Positions 38,650 to 47,287 of a stretch of DNA of 64,000 nucleotides are shown piece after piece. The stretch is from Pseudomonas fluorescens NCIMB 11764 (GTDB lineage Bacteria > Pseudomonadota > Gammaproteobacteria > Pseudomonadales > Pseudomonadaceae), in NCBI RefSeq assembly GCF_000293885.2, contig NZ_CP010945.1, positions 620,001 to 684,000 of the forward strand. The letters are read 5' to 3'. Both the position numbers and the translations under genes were made by a program. Position 1 is the first letter of the stretch. Each line of letters starts with the position of its first letter. The notes beneath the pieces were generated by a model that saw only the letters and a list, made by a program, of their open reading frames with translations, ran no database searches and was not told the DNA's origin.

Positions 38650-38761
38650 GCGCCCTCCCGCTTTCTCAAACAGCAACATACCCGGTTTGCCTGATTCTTT
38701 TCCTTTAGTTCATTGTGAACTTGCGAAACAACTCGCATGGACGCAAAGGACTATTAACGGA

Positions 38762-41443
38762 ATGAAAGTATTAACTAACGAGACAACTTCCAGTTCGACT
38801 ACCGAGTTCACACTCGATAATGGCCTCAAGGTCATTGTGCGCGAGGATCATCGGGCCCCGGTGGTCGCCTCCCAGGTCTGGTACAAGGTCGGCGCCAGCT
38901 ACGAACCTCCGGGTCAGACCGGCCTGTCCCACGCGCTGGAACACATGATGTTCAAGGGCAGCAAAAAAGTCGGCCCGGGCAAAATCCTGCCACTGCTGCG
39001 CGAGCTCGGTATCCAATTCAACGCCGTCACCGGTAACGACTTCACCGCGTACTACCAAACGCTGGCTCGTGATCGTCTGGGCGTGGCCTTCGAACTGGAA
39101 GCGGACCGCATGGCCAATCTGCTTCTGCCGGCCGACGAATTTGCCCGGGAAATCGAAGTCATCAAGGAAGAACGTCGTCAGACCACCGACGACAAACCAA
39201 TGGCCAAGGCCTACGAACGCTTCAAGGCCATGGCCTACCCGGCCAGCGGTTACCACACGCCGACCATCGGCTGGATGGCTGACCTCGACCGGATGAAGGT
39301 CGAAGAACTGCGTCACTGGTATGAGTCCTGGTATGCGCCGAACAACGCCACGCTGGTGGTGGTCGGCGACGTGACCGCGGACGAAGTCAAAGCCCAGGCC
39401 CAGCGCTACTTCGGCCCGATCGCCAAACGCGATGTACCGGCCGCGAAAAGACCGCTGGAACTGGCCAGGCCCGGTGAGCGCCAGATGACTCTGCACGTGA
39501 AGACGCAATTGCCCAGCCTGATGCTGGCCTTCAACGTGCCGAGTATCGCGACCGCCAAAGACAAGCGTTCAGTGCATGCCTTGCGCCTGATTTCGGCCTT
39601 GCTCGGCGATGGCCACAGCGCGCGCATCCCGACGCAACTGCAACGCGATGAAGAGCTGGTGTCCGACGGTACGTCGAGCTATAGCGCCTACACCCGGGGC
39701 GACAGCCTGTTTCTCCTGTCGGCAACACCCAACAGCCATAAAAACAAAACCATCGCCCAGGCCGAAGCCGGTTTGTGGAGGCTGCTGGACCAGCTGAAAA
39801 CCACACCGCCGACCACTGAAGAACTGGGACGCGTACGCGCACAAGTCATCGCCGGGCTGGTTTACGAGCGCGACTCGATCACCCGCCAGGCCAGCGCTAT
39901 CGGCCGACTGGAAACGTTCGGACTGTCGTGGAAATGGATGGACACCGAACTGGCCGAGCTGGAAAGCGTAACGCCAGAAGACATCCAGAAAGCCGCCACG
40001 CTGTATTTCACCCGCGAGCGGCTCAGCGTCGCCCATATCCTGCCAATGGAGACCAATAAAGAGGATGGGGATGAGTCCGGCGACGGCGAAGTGCCAGACA
40101 AGGAGAACTCCAGCCAAATGCTGCAATCGCTGGCTGAGCTCGACGGCAAGGCGCCAAGTCATCGCCTGCTCGACATACAGACCTGGAATACCACCGAAGG
40201 CGCCAACGTGTTGTTCGCCGAGGCCAGAGGGTTACCGATGTTCGACGTGCGTCTGACCTTCGCTGCCGGCAGCAGCCGGGATGGAGACACTCCAGGCCTG
40301 GCCATGCTGACAAACTTGATGCTCAACGAAGGTGTTGCCGGCAGTGATGCCAACGCTATTGCCCAGGGTTTCGAAAGCCTGGGCGCACAGTATGCCCCCG
40401 GCACTGATCTGGATACGGCGCAAGTCTCCCTGCGCAGCCTCAGCGCCAAGGACAAACGCGATCCGGCACTGACCCTCTTCGCCGAAGTCGTAGGCAAGCC
40501 AACCTTCCCTGACGACGCGCATGCGCGCCTGCGCAATCAGACCCTCGCCGCTTTCGAAGATCAGAAGCATGACCCGGGCAAACGGGCGAGCCTGGAGTTG
40601 ATGAACCGCTTGTATGGCGATCATCCGTACGCGCATGCCAGCGATGGCACGGCGCAAGCCATTCCGTCCATCACCCCGACCCAGCTGCGCGCGTTCCACG
40701 AAAAAGCCTACGCGGCCGGCAACGTGGTGATCTCGTTGGTGGGTGACTTGTCCCGTGCCGAAGCGGAAGCCATTGCCGCGAAGATATCCGCGACCCTGCC
40801 CGAAGGCCCGGCCCTGGCGAAAGTCCCGCAACCGATGGAACCCAATGCCAGCAAAAGCCACATCGAATTCCCATCGCAACAGACCATTCTGATGCTCGCA
40901 CAACTGGGCATCGACCATGACAATCCAGACTACGCGGCACTGTTCATGGGCAACCAGATCCTTGGCGGCGGTTTCGGCACTCGACTGATGAGCGAAGTCC
41001 GCGAAAAACGTGGCCTGACGTACGGGGTTGTTTCAGCCTTCACGCCGATGCAGGCGCGCGGTCCGTTCATGATCAAACTGCAGACCCGCGCCGAAACAAG
41101 CGAAGGCACGCTGAAACTGGTACAGGACGTGCTCGCCGACTACCTTAAAACCGGACCGACCGAAAAAGAACTGGCTGATGCCAAACGCGCGTTGGCCGGC
41201 AGCTTCCCGCAGTCCACTGCGAGCAACGCACACATCGTCGCGAAACTGGCGTCTATCGGCTTTTACAACCTGCCGTTGAATCATCTGGACGACTTCATGC
41301 AGCAGTCCCAGCGTCTCACCGTAGCGCAGGTCAAAACCGCATTGAACAAACACCTGAGCATGGACAAATTGGTCATCATCAGCGCAGGACCGACCGTCCC
41401 GCAAAAGCCATTGCCGGAGCCTGCAGATAAACCTGCCAGGTAA
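38762..41443 (+). CDS. Fused two-domain M16 peptidase without export signal (duplicate of the upstream pair)
   Basis: 893 residues from the ATG at 38762. The first half copies the catalytic subunit at 35166 with long identical runs and an intact zinc site (HALEH at residues 57-61, EVIKEER from 132). The second half copies the partner subunit at 36514, including REKRGLTYGV. The signal peptide is replaced by a short polar start (MKVLTNETTSSSTTEF). The membrane anchor is replaced by an acidic linker (EDGDESGDGEVPDKENSS). The product should be cytoplasmic and a single chain. AAGGA lies 11 bases before the start, which is far; an in-frame ATG upstream (38687) is possible but also gives no signal. 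The substrate is unknown. Confidence 0.88.
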   Translation: MKVLTNETTSSSTTEFTLDNGLKVIVREDHRAPVVASQVWYKVGASYEPPGQTGLSHALEHMMFKGSKKVGPGKILPLLRELGIQFNAVTGNDFTAYYQTLARDRLGVAFELEADRMANLLLPADEFAREIEVIKEERRQTTDDKPMAKAYERFKAMAYPASGYHTPTIGWMADLDRMKVEELRHWYESWYAPNNATLVVVGDVTADEVKAQAQRYFGPIAKRDVPAAKRPLELARPGERQMTLHVKTQLPSLMLAFNVPSIATAKDKRSVHALRLISALLGDGHSARIPTQLQRDEELVSDGTSSYSAYTRGDSLFLLSATPNSHKNKTIAQAEAGLWRLLDQLKTTPPTTEELGRVRAQVIAGLVYERDSITRQASAIGRLETFGLSWKWMDTELAELESVTPEDIQKAATLYFTRERLSVAHILPMETNKEDGDESGDGEVPDKENSSQMLQSLAELDGKAPSHRLLDIQTWNTTEGANVLFAEARGLPMFDVRLTFAAGSSRDGDTPGLAMLTNLMLNEGVAGSDANAIAQGFESLGAQYAPGTDLDTAQVSLRSLSAKDKRDPALTLFAEVVGKPTFPDDAHARLRNQTLAAFEDQKHDPGKRASLELMNRLYGDHPYAHASDGTAQAIPSITPTQLRAFHEKAYAAGNVVISLVGDLSRAEAEAIAAKISATLPEGPALAKVPQPMEPNASKSHIEFPSQQTILMLAQLGIDHDNPDYAALFMGNQILGGGFGTRLMSEVREKRGLTYGVVSAFTPMQARGPFMIKLQTRAETSEGTLKLVQDVLADYLKTGPTEKELADAKRALAGSFPQSTASNAHIVAKLASIGFYNLPLNHLDDFMQQSQRLTVAQVKTALNKHLSMDKLVIISAGPTVPQKPLPEPADKPAR

Positions 41444-41542
41444 TTGCTCAATCTGTCAGGCGACTTTCGCAGCATCGGCCAGCAGAAAACCGAGCGACTC
41501 TACTGTTCGTTGTGGCAACGTATGGTAGAGATCGCCGGTTAA
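41444..41542 (+). pseudogene. Remnant of a second rsmD (C-terminal codons only)
   Basis: Directly after the TAA of the M16 fusion and in the same frame, 32 codons and a stop read LLNLSGDF ... QQKTERLYCSLWQRMVEIAG. This aligns without gaps to the end of RsmD (TLGLPANW ... EQKSGRVYYSLWQRSTEVSS), including the identical SLWQR. The start, SAM site and catalytic motif are missing. It fits a deleted second copy of rsmD. Confidence 0.7.
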
Positions 41543-41597
41543 CCCACCGGCCTGAAAAGGTGCGCACAGGTTGCGCACCGCTGCATCGAGAGCCATC

Positions 41598-42596
41598 GTG
41601 TCTTTTCCGCCAGAACGCTTCACCCCCGCCTTCGGCCTTGGCAACCCGCACTTGCAAACCTTGTGGGGACCGCTGTGGCGCAAAACCACGCACATCGAAC
41701 GCGAGCGCGAACGCTTGTGGCTCGAGGACGGTGATTTCCTTGACCTGGACTGGCACGGTCCGCACCGCGCCGATACGCCGCTGGTGCTGGTGTTGCACGG
41801 CCTGACCGGTTCCTCCAATTCACCTTACGTGGCCGGCGTGCAGAAAGTACTGGGTGCCCAGGGCTGGGCCAGCGTCGCGCTGAACTGGCGCGGCTGCTCG
41901 GGGGAACCGAATCTGTTGCCACGCAGCTACCATTCCGGTGCCAGTGAAGACCTCGCCGAAGCCATCAGACACCTGCGGGCCAAACGACCGCTCGCGCCGC
42001 TGTACGCGGTCGGTTATTCCCTCGGCGGCAACGTTTTGCTCAAACACTTGGGCGAGACCGGCAGCGACAGCGGCGTGGTCGGCGCCGTGGCAGTGTCGGT
42101 GCCGTTTCGGCTCGATCAGTGCGCCGACCGTATCGGCCAGGGTTTCTCGAAGGTGTATCAGGCGCACTTCATGCGCGAGATGGTCGCCTACATCAAGAAC
42201 AAGCAGCGGCAGTTCCAGCATGACGGGCGCGAGGATGGCCTGGCGAAGCTGGCCGCCCTGGGCTCGCTGGAAAACATGCGCACCTTCTGGGATTTCGATG
42301 GCCGGGTCACCGCGCCGCTGCATGGTTTCACCGATGCACAGGATTACTATCGCCGTGCCTCGAGCCGCTATTTCCTTGGGGAGATTCGCACGCCGACGCT
42401 GATCATTCAGGCCGCCGACGACCCGTTCGTCTTCCCTCACAGCCTGCCGTCAGCCGAGGAATTGTCCGCCTGCACCCAGTTCGAGCTGCAAGCCAGGGGC
42501 GGGCATGTCGGCTTCGTCGATGGCACGTTCCGGCAACCGGGTTACTACCTGGAACGGCGCATCCCGCAGTGGCTGGCCGCCGTGGGTCGCGGGTAA
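41598..42596 (+). CDS. YheT-family alpha/beta hydrolase
   Basis: 332 residues from the GTG at 41598 (MSFPPERFTPAFGLGNPHLQTLWG), with GAGAG upstream; an in-frame TTG at 41571 is an alternative. The fold has LVLVLHGLTGSSNSPYV (oxyanion region), the nucleophile in VGYSLGGNVLLKHL, and a late His in RGGHVGFV. The family is described as carboxylesterase-like with unproved substrate. P. aeruginosa has a homologue at the same place (PA0368). Confidence 0.87.
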   Translation: MSFPPERFTPAFGLGNPHLQTLWGPLWRKTTHIERERERLWLEDGDFLDLDWHGPHRADTPLVLVLHGLTGSSNSPYVAGVQKVLGAQGWASVALNWRGCSGEPNLLPRSYHSGASEDLAEAIRHLRAKRPLAPLYAVGYSLGGNVLLKHLGETGSDSGVVGAVAVSVPFRLDQCADRIGQGFSKVYQAHFMREMVAYIKNKQRQFQHDGREDGLAKLAALGSLENMRTFWDFDGRVTAPLHGFTDAQDYYRRASSRYFLGEIRTPTLIIQAADDPFVFPHSLPSAEELSACTQFELQARGGHVGFVDGTFRQPGYYLERRIPQWLAAVGRG

Positions 42597-42600
42597 ATCG

Positions 42601-43428
42601 ATGGATACCGATCAGGGCGAGTCGATCCATTTCTGGCAAACGGCACCGTTGGCCGGGGTCGAGTTGTTGTCTGCGCGCTACATCGAACACCGCTTCGCCC
42701 CGCATGTGCATGACGGTTACGTGATCGGCATGATCATGGCCGGCGCTCAGCGTTATCGCTATCGCGGCGCCGAACACCTGGCGGGCAGCGGCACGCTGGT
42801 GTTGATCAATCCGGATGAATTGCACACTGGGCACAAGGGCACGGAAGACGGTTGGCTGTACCGGGCGTTTTATCCCGACAGCGGGCAGATTCTCTCGCTG
42901 CTGACCGAGCTGGAACTACCAACCCACACCTTGCCGGCGTTTGGCGCCACGCTGTATCGCGATCCGGATCTGGTCAAGGGCTTCTGCCAACTGCACCGGC
43001 TGCTCGAAACACCGTCAACCGCCCTGCAACAGCAGACCGCCTGGCGGGAGTTGATGCTGTCGTTGCTGCAACGTCACGCCGCTGTCCCGGACGCCGGCAA
43101 ACCCGGCAAGGAACACCGCGCGGTGACCCTGGCCAAGGAACTCCTGCAGACGCAATTGGCGGCGCCGCCTTCGCTGGAAGAACTCGCGGCAGCGGTGAAC
43201 CTGTCGCCGTTCCATTTCGCCCGGGTGTTCCGCCGCGCCACTGGCATGCCACCGCACACCTGGCTGATACAGCAGCGCATCGCCCGGGCACGTGGGTTAT
43301 TGCAGAGTGGCTGTCTGCCGCTGGAAGTGGCCACGCAATTGGGATTTGCCGACCAGAGTCATCTGAATCGGCAGTTCAAGCAGGTTTACGGGGTGGGGCC
43401 GGGGGCGTATCGCAGAGCCCGACTTTAG
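42601..43428 (+). CDS. AraC-family transcription regulator with cupin sensor domain
   Basis: 275 residues; ATG at 42601, 4 bases after the previous stop. The N-terminal cupin-like domain (HRFAPHVHDGYVIGMI, LVLINPDELHTGH) binds an unknown ligand. The C-terminal double helix-turn-helix runs from about 180: LEELAAAVNLSPFHFARVFRRATGMPPHTWL and LEVATQLGFADQSHLNRQFKQVYGVGPGAYR. It could be coupled to the YheT gene. Targets are unknown. Confidence 0.88.
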   Translation: MDTDQGESIHFWQTAPLAGVELLSARYIEHRFAPHVHDGYVIGMIMAGAQRYRYRGAEHLAGSGTLVLINPDELHTGHKGTEDGWLYRAFYPDSGQILSLLTELELPTHTLPAFGATLYRDPDLVKGFCQLHRLLETPSTALQQQTAWRELMLSLLQRHAAVPDAGKPGKEHRAVTLAKELLQTQLAAPPSLEELAAAVNLSPFHFARVFRRATGMPPHTWLIQQRIARARGLLQSGCLPLEVATQLGFADQSHLNRQFKQVYGVGPGAYRRARL

Positions 43429-43435
43429 AAACAAA

Positions 43436-43500
43436 AAGATCGCAGCCTTCGGCAGCGCCTACAGTGGGAATGCGCAGGCGCTGCCGGAGGCTGCGATCTT
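43436..43500. repeat. Inverted repeat, AAGATCGCAGCCTTCGGCAGC class
   Basis: Two 25-base arms with one mismatch, separated by 15 bases, lie between convergent araC-type and sseA genes. The same class appears at 49861-49937 and as a half at 49476-49503. It may work as a bidirectional terminator. Confidence 0.85.
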
Positions 43501-43507
43501 CTGATCT

Positions 43508-44362
43508 TTACTCGCCGGTGGCGACGCCCCGCGCAGGTTCGTTGATCCACTCGCTCCACGACCCGGCATACAACGATCCCAACGGATATCCCGCGAGGCA
43601 CAACGCAAACAGGTTATGACACGCCGTCACGCCAGAGCCGCAGTACGCCACCAGATCATTCGGTGAACGATTGCCCAGTTTCTCGGCAAACCGCTGCTTG
43701 AGCTGATCGGCCGGCAGGAAATGCCCGTCGCTGCCCAGGTTGTCGGTGAACGCCGCGCATTGCGCGCTGGGAATGTGCCCGGCAATCGGGTCGATCGGTT
43801 CCACTTCGCCCTTGAAACGCGGCAAGGCCCGGGCATCGAGCAGGGTCATCGCGGGTTGGCCGAGACGTTGCTGAAGCTGTTCGGCGCTCAGGATCAGCCC
43901 GTTGTCCGGCGTCCCGTTAAAGGTGCCACGTTCAACACCAGAGGCATCGAGACTCAGGGGCAAACCCGCCGCGTGCCAGGCCTTGAGCCCGCCATCGAGA
44001 ATGAACACGCCGTCGCGCTTGCCCAGCCAGGCCAGCAACCACCAGGCCCGCGCCGCATAGGCGCCGGGACCATCGTCATACAAAACCACTTCGCTGTCGG
44101 CGTTGATGCCCCAGGCCTGCAAACGCTCGATCAACTCTCCAGGCTCGGGCAACGGATGGCGCCCGGTCACTCCTTTGACCACTGCCCCGCTCAAGTCGCG
44201 CTCAAGATCGGCAAAACTCGACCCGGCGATATGCCCTTCGGCATAGCTGCGCTGGCCGTAATCCGGGTCTTCGAGGGCAAAACGACAATCCAGAATCACC
44301 AGCCCTGGCTGCTCCTTTTTCAGGTCCAGTGCTTGCGGGCTGATCAATTGCGCAATGGGCAT
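43508..44362 (-). CDS. sseA: 3-mercaptopyruvate sulfurtransferase
   Basis: 284 residues with two rhodanese domains. The active-site loop of the second domain is AYCGSGVTAC with Cys241, the CGSGVTA form typical of mercaptopyruvate sulfurtransferases as opposed to thiosulfate enzymes. The first domain has LVILDCRFALEDPDYG and HIAGSSFADLERDLSG. It is cytoplasmic. Confidence 0.92.
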   Translation of the reverse strand: MPIAQLISPQALDLKKEQPGLVILDCRFALEDPDYGQRSYAEGHIAGSSFADLERDLSGAVVKGVTGRHPLPEPGELIERLQAWGINADSEVVLYDDGPGAYAARAWWLLAWLGKRDGVFILDGGLKAWHAAGLPLSLDASGVERGTFNGTPDNGLILSAEQLQQRLGQPAMTLLDARALPRFKGEVEPIDPIAGHIPSAQCAAFTDNLGSDGHFLPADQLKQRFAEKLGNRSPNDLVAYCGSGVTACHNLFALCLAGYPLGSLYAGSWSEWINEPARGVATGE

Positions 44363-44394
44363 AACGGGCTCCAGTGATTAGGCGATGTCTGATC

Positions 44395-45066
44395 CTACTG
44401 TACTTCTTCCAGGGCTTGCGCCAACGGCACGTAAAACTCCTCGAACAAGGCGTTGACCGCATCGCGGGACTGATCCGTGACAAACCCGGCTTCCAGCACC
44501 AGCACCTGGTACACCCCACGCTTGATTGCCTGTTCGCTCAGGTGATTGGAGTTCTCCCGCGTGGTGCACAGGAAACGCACCCAGGACGTCAGGATGATCC
44601 AGGCGTTGAGGGTCAGGGATTCGATCTGTACCCGATCCATCTTCAAGATGCCGGCCTCGACGAACCCTTTGTAGATCGCCGTGCCCTGGATCACGCAGCG
44701 CTGGGAAAAACGCCGATAACGGGCGGCCAGTTCCGGATCGCTGTCGAGCAAATGCTCGAGGTCACGGTGCAAAAACCGGTAGCGCCACATGGCTGCCAGC
44801 AACTCCTGGAGGTAGTAACGCTTGTCCTCCACCGTCGCGGCGCGCCCTTGGGGCGGGCGCAGGAAGCTGTCCACCAGGCTTTCATACTCACTGAACAATA
44901 CGGCGATGATCGCCTGCTTGTTGGGGAAGTGGTAGTACAGGTTGCCCGGGGAAATTTCCATGTGGGCAGCAATGTGGTTGGTGCTGACGCTGCGCTCGCC
45001 CTGCTGATTGAACAGCTCCAGGCTGTTCTGCACGATGCGCTCGCTGGTTTTGATCCGTGGGGCCAT
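44395..45066 (-). CDS. TetR-family repressor, divergent to the aldehyde dehydrogenase set
   Basis: 223 residues. The helix-turn-helix is RIVQNSLELFNQQGERSVSTNHIAAHMEISPGNLYYHFPNKQAIIA near the N-terminus, with a helical ligand domain after it. It is divergent to calB and most likely controls it; P. aeruginosa has the same pair (PA0367-PA0366). The inducer is unknown, an aldehyde or alcohol being a reasonable guess. Confidence 0.9.
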   Translation of the reverse strand: MAPRIKTSERIVQNSLELFNQQGERSVSTNHIAAHMEISPGNLYYHFPNKQAIIAVLFSEYESLVDSFLRPPQGRAATVEDKRYYLQELLAAMWRYRFLHRDLEHLLDSDPELAARYRRFSQRCVIQGTAIYKGFVEAGILKMDRVQIESLTLNAWIILTSWVRFLCTTRENSNHLSEQAIKRGVYQVLVLEAGFVTDQSRDAVNALFEEFYVPLAQALEEVQ

Positions 45067-45152
45067 GGCTTGAGCTTTAATTCAGAGGGCGTTGCCGGGC
45101 ATCTTACGACCTATCCGCCCGTGGATAAAACATCGCTGCGCCAGGATGTCAT

Positions 45153-45181
45153 TTGACTTTCTAGAGCATAGACTCTAAAAA
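45153..45181 (+). promoter_or_regulatory. Promoter and possible TetR operator of the aldehyde dehydrogenase gene
   Basis: TTGACT (-35) and TAAAAA (-10) are 17 bases apart. An inverted repeat TAGAG ... CTCTA (45162-45177) covers the spacer, where a bound repressor would block RNA polymerase. It lies 32 bases before the calB start. Confidence 0.5.
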
Positions 45182-45212
45182 GCTCGTCACAACAATAAAT
45201 CCGGAGATGACC

Positions 45213-46643
45213 ATGTCTGCTGAAATTGCCTACCTCCAGAATCTGCAGCAGCCACTGGAAGAACTCCAAACCCTGTTCGAGGCCCAGCGTGCAGCCTATG
45301 CCGCCAACCCGATGCCCCCCGCGGCGCAGCGCCAGCAATGGCTCAAAGCGTTGCGGGATGTGTTGAGCACTGAACGCCAGGCGCTGATCGATGCCATCAG
45401 CCAGGATTTCAGCCACCGCAGCGCCGATGAAACCCTGCTCGCCGAACTGATGCCGAGCCTGCACGGCATTCACTACGCCAGTCAGCACCTCAAGGGCTGG
45501 ATGAAGCCGTCACGGCGCAAAGTCGGTGTTGCCTTTCAGCCCGCCTCGGCCAAAGTCGTTTATCAGCCGCTGGGCGTGGTCGGAGTGATCGTGCCCTGGA
45601 ACTACCCGCTGTATCTGGCCATCGGCCCTTTGGTGGGTGCGTTGTCGGCGGGCAATCGGGTGATGCTCAAACTCAGCGAGTCGACCCCCGCCACCGGCCT
45701 GCTGCTCAAGGCTTTGCTGGGCCGGATCTTTCCCGAAGACCTGGTGTGCGTGGTGCTCGGCGAGGCCGATATCGGCGTGGCGTTCTCCCGCCTGCGTTTC
45801 GACCACCTGCTGTTCACCGGCGCCACCAGCATCGGCAAACATGTGATGCGCGCGGCCGCCGAGAACCTGACGCCAGTGACGCTGGAACTGGGCGGAAAAT
45901 CCCCGGCCATCGTTTCCCGGGATGTGCCACTGAAAGATGCCGCCGAACGCATCGCCTTCGGCAAGACGCTCAACGCCGGGCAAACCTGCGTGGCCCCGGA
46001 CTACGTGCTGGTACCGGAAGACCGCGTGGGCTCTTTCATCGAAGCCTATCGCCAGGCAGTTCGCGGATTTTACCCGACCCTGGCTGACAACCCGGACTAC
46101 ACCGCGATCATCAATGACCGACAACTGGCCCGGCTCAATGGCTACATCAGCGATGCCACCAGCAAAGGCGCGCTGCTGATTCCGTTGTTCGACCAGGGTC
46201 AGGGGCGCCGCATGAGCCATAGCCTGCTGCTCAACGTCACTGACGAGATGATGGTGATGCAGGACGAAATCTTCGGTCCTCTGCTGCCGATCGTTCCGTA
46301 CAAGGACCTGGATGAAGCATTTGCCTACATCAGCCAGCGACCTCGTCCGTTGGCGCTGTATTACTTCGGCTACGACAAGCGCGAACAAAACCGCGTCCTG
46401 CACGAGACCCATTCCGGTGGCGTGTGCCTGAACGACACGTTGCTGCATGTTGCCCAGGACGACATGCCGTTCGGCGGCATCGGCGCCTCGGGCATGGGCC
46501 ATTACCACGGCCATGAAGGCTTCCTGACATTCAGCAAGGCCAAAGGTGTGCTGATCAAACAGCGCTTCAACGCGGCGAAGCTGATCTACCCACCGTACGG
46601 CAAAACCATCCAGAAACTGATCCAGAAGCTGTTTATCCGCTAA
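45213..46643 (+). CDS. calB: Coniferyl aldehyde dehydrogenase-type enzyme
   Basis: 476 residues; the ATG at 45213 has GGAG 6 bases upstream, unlike the in-frame ATG at 45207. It belongs to the class-3-like aldehyde dehydrogenases: VIVPWNYPLYLAIGPLV, ELGGKSPAIV with catalytic Glu, Cys259 in NAGQTCVAPDYVL, and EIFGPLLPIVPY. The protein resembles enzymes annotated as coniferyl aldehyde dehydrogenase (NAD(P)+, to ferulate), but the natural substrate cannot be read from sequence. It heads a three-gene set. Confidence 0.85.
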   Translation: MSAEIAYLQNLQQPLEELQTLFEAQRAAYAANPMPPAAQRQQWLKALRDVLSTERQALIDAISQDFSHRSADETLLAELMPSLHGIHYASQHLKGWMKPSRRKVGVAFQPASAKVVYQPLGVVGVIVPWNYPLYLAIGPLVGALSAGNRVMLKLSESTPATGLLLKALLGRIFPEDLVCVVLGEADIGVAFSRLRFDHLLFTGATSIGKHVMRAAAENLTPVTLELGGKSPAIVSRDVPLKDAAERIAFGKTLNAGQTCVAPDYVLVPEDRVGSFIEAYRQAVRGFYPTLADNPDYTAIINDRQLARLNGYISDATSKGALLIPLFDQGQGRRMSHSLLLNVTDEMMVMQDEIFGPLLPIVPYKDLDEAFAYISQRPRPLALYYFGYDKREQNRVLHETHSGGVCLNDTLLHVAQDDMPFGGIGASGMGHYHGHEGFLTFSKAKGVLIKQRFNAAKLIYPPYGKTIQKLIQKLFIR

Positions 46644-46671
46644 CGATCAAATTCTTCGGGTAATAACAATA

Positions 46672-47217
46672 ATGAGCCCAAGCCTGTCCGATACACCCGC
46701 GCTGTCACGGCGCGGCCTGCTCAAGTTCAGCCTCGGCGCGAGCGCTTTCCTGGCCACGGCCGGGTTGGGCGCGAGCCTCAGCGGATGTTCGTCGAGCATT
46801 CCGGCTGACGGTTTCGCGATGCTGCGCAGCGGCGATCTGCTGTTTTTGCGGGCGTTGACTCCGGTGATGCTCGAGGGGGCCGTGGTCGCCGGGAGTTTGC
46901 CGAGGGCGGTAGACCAGACCTTGCACAGCCTGGATAACAGCCTGAATCACCTGTCGCCGGAAATGCTCAAGCTGACCCGGCAGTTGTTCGATGTGCTGGG
47001 GATGGCCGTGACTCGTGGGCCACTGACCGGCATCTGGGGCAGTTGGGAAAACGCCAGCGCCGACGAGATCAGGCACTTTCTTGATCGCTGGGAAAACAGC
47101 TCGTTGAGCCTGTTGCGCATGGGGTACAGCTCGTTGCTGCAACTGGTGATGATGGCGTGGTACAGCCGGGCGGAATCGTGGGCGCATTGCGGGTATCCCG
47201 GCCCCCCCAAGGTTTGA
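46672..47217 (+). CDS. Tat-signal protein, possible small subunit of the adjacent GMC oxidoreductase
   Basis: 181 residues. The N-terminus holds a twin-arginine motif (SRRGLLKFSLGAS) and a hydrophobic stretch ending in a lipobox-like LSGC, so export through Tat and perhaps lipidation are predicted. The rest is helical with no obvious cofactor motif. Its place between calB and a GMC oxidoreductase recalls the small Tat subunit of gluconate dehydrogenase-type complexes. That role is inferred from context. Confidence 0.75.
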   Translation: MSPSLSDTPALSRRGLLKFSLGASAFLATAGLGASLSGCSSSIPADGFAMLRSGDLLFLRALTPVMLEGAVVAGSLPRAVDQTLHSLDNSLNHLSPEMLKLTRQLFDVLGMAVTRGPLTGIWGSWENASADEIRHFLDRWENSSLSLLRMGYSSLLQLVMMAWYSRAESWAHCGYPGPPKV

Positions 47218-47287
47218 GACCGAGGCTTGCCCGCGAAGGCGTCAGCCGCATCACCACAGCCTCCAAAAACAATAAGAGAACCCGAAC

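Noticed and set aside
35166-41443. Assembly error as the cause of the duplicated M16 region
   Set aside because: The copies differ throughout, including their ends and linker, and are separated by rsmD, so they are real paralogues.
47218-47245. REP-like CGAGGCTTGCCCGCGAAGGCG before the GMC oxidoreductase
   Set aside because: Only one half is recognisable and no inverted partner is close; listed only as a possible REP trace.
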